DNA from: an uncultured Eubacteriaceae bacterium
Lineage (GTDB): Bacteria > Bacillota > Clostridia > Lachnospirales > Lachnospiraceae
Direction of reading: 5' to 3'
Length of the DNA stretch: 18,737 nucleotides
Assembly (NCBI GenBank): GCA_945938055.1
Contig: CAMEUH010000024.1
Span: forward strand, 1 to 18,737
Under the pieces are notes generated by a model, which made no database searches, was not told the DNA's origin, and was given only the letters and a program-made list of their open reading frames with translations. Below, piece after piece: positions 15,530 through 18,737 of the stretch (its first letter is position 1; each line of letters opens with the position of its first letter). The position numbers were made by a program, and so were the translations under genes.

Positions 15530-16696
15530 TTATGAAAAAAGAAATCTCTTCCATATCTCTTTCATGCAATATGAGAAATCAACTTTTCTGACTCCTTGCG
15601 TTGTTTCTATGGGAATACTCTCTACCACCTCACCATTGATGGTAATGAGAATATTTCCCACCGGCGTTCCTGCATCCACCGGTGCAGTAATCTTCTCAGA
15701 ATACACGTAATAAACTCTTATCTCATCATATTGTGAAAGCAGCATTTCCACTTTTCCCGTTGCGGTAACTCCCACCTCATTCTCGACGCCATTCTCGACA
15801 AAAATCTGATCACAAAACGTTTCATCATACACTGTCTGCAGAAAATAATTCTCTGTTCCAAACTGCATCAGTTTACGTGTATCTTTCCACTTATACGTCT
15901 TATTCGGCGGCCATCCGCTTCCTAAAACCACAGAAATAAAAGTTCTCCCATCCTGTTTTAACGCTCCCACAAAGCAATAGCCGGCATTTCCCGTAAATCC
16001 CGTTTTTACTCCGATGGCACCATCCATCATGGAAAGAAACAAATTTTTATTATTGACCGTAAAACTCCGTTTTCCATTTACCTCCGTAAATGAGTACGAT
16101 TTCTGATTGGTGATTTCCAAAAACTTTTCATTCTGAATAGCATACGCCGCCAGTCTTGCCAGGTCAACTGCCGTAGTGGAATGTTTTCCATTTTCATCCT
16201 CTGCATCCAGTCCATTCGGTGTAATAAAATAGGTATCCTTCATTCCAAGCTCCTGCGCTTTCGCATTCATCATTTTTACAAAGCCTTCCACACTTCCTCC
16301 TACATGCTCTGCCACTGCCACCGCCACATCATTGTGTGACTCCAGCATAAGGGAATAAAGTAAATCCGAAAGCACGTACTGTTCACCGGTATTTACATTC
16401 AGCTGGACATCCGGCTGACAGGCCGCATTCTTCGAAATCGTTACCACATCATCAAGATTTCCATTTTCCAGCACAACAATTAATGTCATGATTTTTGTGG
16501 TGCTTGCCATGGCACGGATATCCTTTTCATTCTTTCCATATAAAACCCTTCCGCTATCCGCATCCAGAAGGCAGGCAGATAACGCATTCAACACCAGCTC
16601 CGGTTTTTCCTGTGCTCCCTGTGCCATCATGCATGGATTGACTGCTACCACAAATGCCATGAATACACATAAAATCTTTTTCTTACAATTCTTCAT
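15530..16696 (-). CDS. serine-type D-Ala-D-Ala carboxypeptidase (DacA/DacF, penicillin-binding protein 5/6 family)
   Basis: Low-molecular-mass penicillin-binding protein that trims the terminal D-alanine of peptidoglycan pentapeptides outside the membrane. The 388-residue protein starts with a signal peptide (Lys-rich 2-7, hydrophobic 8-20, cleavage probably after AQGAQ near 29). It then has the three active-site motifs in order: STTK with S65 and K68, SHN with S120 and N122, and KTG at 231-233. Residues about 285-370 match a PBP5 C-terminal beta domain. The last 20 residues (FSYCMKEIWKRFLFS at the end) are amphipathic and could associate with the membrane. The start at 16696 has GAGGG nine bases upstream. 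It stands alone between the topoisomerase terminator and the decarboxylase promoter. I see no hairpin terminator in the 168-nt gap after it, so some readthrough into the mmdA operon is possible. Confidence 0.95.
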   Translation of the reverse strand: MKNCKKKILCVFMAFVVAVNPCMMAQGAQEKPELVLNALSACLLDADSGRVLYGKNEKDIRAMASTTKIMTLIVVLENGNLDDVVTISKNAACQPDVQLNVNTGEQYVLSDLLYSLMLESHNDVAVAVAEHVGGSVEGFVKMMNAKAQELGMKDTYFITPNGLDAEDENGKHSTTAVDLARLAAYAIQNEKFLEITNQKSYSFTEVNGKRSFTVNNKNLFLSMMDGAIGVKTGFTGNAGYCFVGALKQDGRTFISVVLGSGWPPNKTYKWKDTRKLMQFGTENYFLQTVYDETFCDQIFVENGVENEVGVTATGKVEMLLSQYDEIRVYYVYSEKITAPVDAGTPVGNILITINGEVVESIPIETTQGVRKVDFSYCMKEIWKRFLFS

Positions 16697-16740
16697 TCCA
16701 CAATTCCCTCATATATTCACAACATTTTATTCTTCTGCAT

Positions 16741-16801
16741 GACAAAAATATGCCCGTTTTCACAGACAAACTTCTTCCTTTCGTCTGTGAAACGGGCATA
16801 T
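16741..16801 (-). terminator. long-stem Rho-independent terminator of the topoisomerase gene
   Basis: The arms at 16748-16767 and 16783-16801 are complementary over 19 pairs with one bulged T, with a 15-base loop, and on the minus strand are followed by TTTTTGTC. The structure starts about 20 bases past the topoisomerase stop (16822) and ends about 45 bases before dacA. Confidence 0.88.
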
Positions 16802-16821
16802 ATCACCTTACTGCCTTCCTG

Positions 16822-18737
16822 CTATGCACGTACTTTCGTACCCTTTGTATCTCGATGCGCCAATTTCAGCTTTCTGGTTTCAATCTGTTTTCCATTATAC
16901 TCAATGGTAATGTCCACGTCTTCTGAAATCAGATACACATCTTCAATGTAATCCTTATCGGAAAGTTTAATTGCACGAACACCGACTGCACTTTTTTTCT
17001 TTTCCGGCACATCCGTAAGCGGGAATTTCAGGAAGATTCCCTGAGCTGTCCTTAGCACCACAAGCTGGTCACTTACAATGCTTTCTTCCTCAACCTTCTC
17101 TCCATCCAGCGTAAATTTCGTATATACTTCCTTCGTAACCTTAACACGGTCAATGGATACCACTTCATCGCCATCCAGCAGCTTTGTTCCCATGACCATT
17201 TTCTTCATTACATCAAATTCAGAAGAATCCACAAGTTTTGCCATTCCAAGCTTTGTCATGAAAAGGAATGTGTTGTTCTTTAAGGAACAGGAATCACTCA
17301 GATATACAATTATTTCTGTTGTGGAATCATAATTACACAGGTTATCAATCGGAACACCTTTGTCACGCAGTTTTCCAAGCGGCAAATCCATCACCTTAAT
17401 CTGGTGCAGATTTCCCTTATCCGTAAAAATGCAGATTCGGTCCGTATTCATACACTTAAAGGCGTACTTATTCTCATTAATGACCGTATCCGTGTTCCTG
17501 TCATAGGTTGCAGTATCTATGGTACGGGCATATCCAAAACGATCCATCAAAAATACAACTTCCTGCTCTACCGGTTTTTCCTCCTCATAAACCGCAGCTG
17601 CCCCATCTTCAATCACGGTCTTTCTTGCATAACCATATTCTTTTTTGATATTCTCAAGGTCCTTTTTAATGGTTCTTACCATGCTCTTTCGATTGCCCAG
17701 AATATCTTCGTACTCAGCAATCCTTCTAAGACATTCCTCATATTCCTTATTGAGTGCAAGAATTTCCAGTCCGATTAATTTCGAAAGACGCAGTTCCAGA
17801 ATTGCCGTTGCCTGACGTTCCGTAAAAGACAGCTTTGCAGCCTCTTTTTTCGACTGCTCGCTCTTAAACTTAATATCAGTCACATCTCCGTTTACCAGAC
17901 ATGCCTTTGCCTGTTTCAGGCTCTGGCTTCCACGCAGAATTTCAATAATCAGGTCAATGATGTCACACGCCTTAATAAGTCCTTCCTTGATTTCTTTATT
18001 ATCCTTTTCCTTATTCAGAAGTGTGGTATATTTTCTGGTTGCCAGTTCAAACTGAAAATTCACATGATGCTCAATAATCTTTTTCAGTCCCAGCGTTTCC
18101 GGTCTTCCATCCACAATCGCAAGCATGTTGACGCCAAAGGTATCCTCAAGTTTCGTCTTCTTGTAAAGCATGTTCATGAGTTTTTGCGAATCCGCATTTT
18201 TCTTCAGTTCAATGACAATCCGGATTCCTTCTTTGGAAGATTCATTGGAAATATCATAAATATCTGCCGTCTTTTTGGATTCCACCAAATCGACCACATC
18301 AGAAATGAACTTCCCAATATTAGCACCAATCATGGTATACGGAATCTCGCTGATAACAAGTTTGTCCCGGTCGTTTTTTCTGGCAGCCGGCTCAAATTCT
18401 ACCTTGCCGCGCAGTTTCACCTTGCCCACACCGGTTTCATAAATATCCAGTAACTCGCTCTTATTAATTACCAAACCACCGGTAGGGAAATCCGGTCCCG
18501 GCAGGTATTCCATCAGTTCCTTTGTGGTAATATTGGTATTATCCATATATGCTTCCACCGCATTAATTACTTCTGTCAGATTATGCGTTGGAATACTGGT
18601 CGTCATGCCAACCGCAATTCCTTCCGAACCATTGATTAAAATATTCGGAACCCGAACCGGAAGCACTTCTGGTTCTTTTTCTGTTTCATCAAAATTAGGC
18701 ACAAAGTTTACCACGTCCTTATCCAGGTCTGCAAGAT
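16822..18737 (-). CDS. type IIA topoisomerase subunit A, ParC-like (5' end beyond window)
   Basis: DNA breakage and rejoining subunit of a gyrase/topoisomerase IV enzyme. The frame is open to the right edge, so about 638 C-terminal residues are visible. The internal GTG at 18714 is not a start: the upstream codons read ADLDKD, matching the family before VVNFVPNFDE. Visible landmarks are PNILINGSEGIAVGMTTSIPTHNL, YLPGPDFPTGG, the GxxKxxxRGKVEFE region, a long coiled-coil segment around ERQATAILELRLSKL, and a C-terminal beta-pinwheel domain with KKKSAVGVRAIKL. The catalytic tyrosine lies off the window. I find no QRRGGKG-like GyrA box in the C-terminal domain, which favours a topoisomerase IV (ParC) role over a supercoiling gyrase. 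Which of the two it is remains open, so no symbol is given. A strong terminator follows. Confidence 0.92.
   Translation of the reverse strand, partial: LADLDKDVVNFVPNFDETEKEPEVLPVRVPNILINGSEGIAVGMTTSIPTHNLTEVINAVEAYMDNTNITTKELMEYLPGPDFPTGGLVINKSELLDIYETGVGKVKLRGKVEFEPAARKNDRDKLVISEIPYTMIGANIGKFISDVVDLVESKKTADIYDISNESSKEGIRIVIELKKNADSQKLMNMLYKKTKLEDTFGVNMLAIVDGRPETLGLKKIIEHHVNFQFELATRKYTTLLNKEKDNKEIKEGLIKACDIIDLIIEILRGSQSLKQAKACLVNGDVTDIKFKSEQSKKEAAKLSFTERQATAILELRLSKLIGLEILALNKEYEECLRRIAEYEDILGNRKSMVRTIKKDLENIKKEYGYARKTVIEDGAAAVYEEEKPVEQEVVFLMDRFGYARTIDTATYDRNTDTVINENKYAFKCMNTDRICIFTDKGNLHQIKVMDLPLGKLRDKGVPIDNLCNYDSTTEIIVYLSDSCSLKNNTFLFMTKLGMAKLVDSSEFDVMKKMVMGTKLLDGDEVVSIDRVKVTKEVYTKFTLDGEKVEEESIVSDQLVVLRTAQGIFLKFPLTDVPEKKKSAVGVRAIKLSDKDYIEDVYLISEDVDITIEYNGKQIETRKLKLAHRDTKGTKVRA

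Noticed and set aside
18712..18714. GTG at 18714 as the start of the topoisomerase gene
   Set aside because: The frame continues open upstream with family-conserved ADLDKD, so the gene is simply cut by the window edge.
1..18737. CRISPR array, tRNA or rRNA genes, insertion sequence or phage genes
   Set aside because: No regularly spaced repeats, no cloverleaf or rRNA-like sequence, and no transposase or integrase frame was seen; the gene content is ordinary chromosomal.

Overview
The window reads as a chromosomal stretch of a motile, anaerobic, low-to-moderate GC Firmicute of the Lachnospiraceae type (class Clostridia). This is inferred from gene content: an Rnf complex, the cmk-ispH-rpsA gene string, a Clostridia-style sodium-pumping decarboxylase operon with a separate biotin carrier, purine-rich Shine-Dalgarno sites and A+T-rich spacers. 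Nothing looks like a plasmid, phage, insertion sequence, CRISPR array, tRNA or rRNA. All genes but one lie on the minus strand, and both window edges cut through genes.

Layout from left to right. (1) 1-1874: rnfD (3' part missing) and rnfC, the first genes of an Rnf operon running off the left edge. (2) 2037-3098: the only plus-strand gene, a YprB-type RNase H-fold exonuclease, divergent from rnfC. A bidirectional terminator separates it from the next operon. (3) 3128-8688, read right to left: a MurR/RpiR regulator, a flavoprotein of the HI0933/YhiN type broken by a frameshift, cmk, ispH, rpsA (ribosomal S1) and cheR. These are tightly packed, with ATGA overlaps and a 14-nt ispH/rpsA overlap. 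(4) 8767-9960: a major facilitator transporter. (5) 10076-15346: an operon with a good sigma-A promoter that encodes an acyl-CoA carboxyltransferase (MmdA-like, frameshifted), an OadG-like lipoprotein subunit (frameshifted), a biotin carrier, the OadB sodium pump and an OadA/PycB-type carboxyltransferase, ending in a terminator. (6) 15530-16696: a penicillin-binding D-Ala-D-Ala carboxypeptidase. (7) 16822 to the right edge: a ParC-like type II topoisomerase A subunit (5' end missing), closed by a long hairpin terminator.

Two ion-coupled energy modules share the window. Rnf couples ferredoxin:NAD+ redox to ion export, and the decarboxylase operon couples decarboxylation of a carboxy-biotin carrier to Na+ export. 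The decarboxylase operon carries two different carboxyltransferases around one biotin carrier, the same three catalytic parts as propionibacterial transcarboxylase, plus a sodium pump.

The most striking anomaly is that three genes within 9 kb are each split by a frame change: the flavoprotein near 6925, oadG near 13740 and mmdA at 15110/15111. Either the assembly carries small errors here, or these genes are decaying, or (least likely, but testable for the flavoprotein) recoding occurs. I found no clearly novel defence or mobile system.
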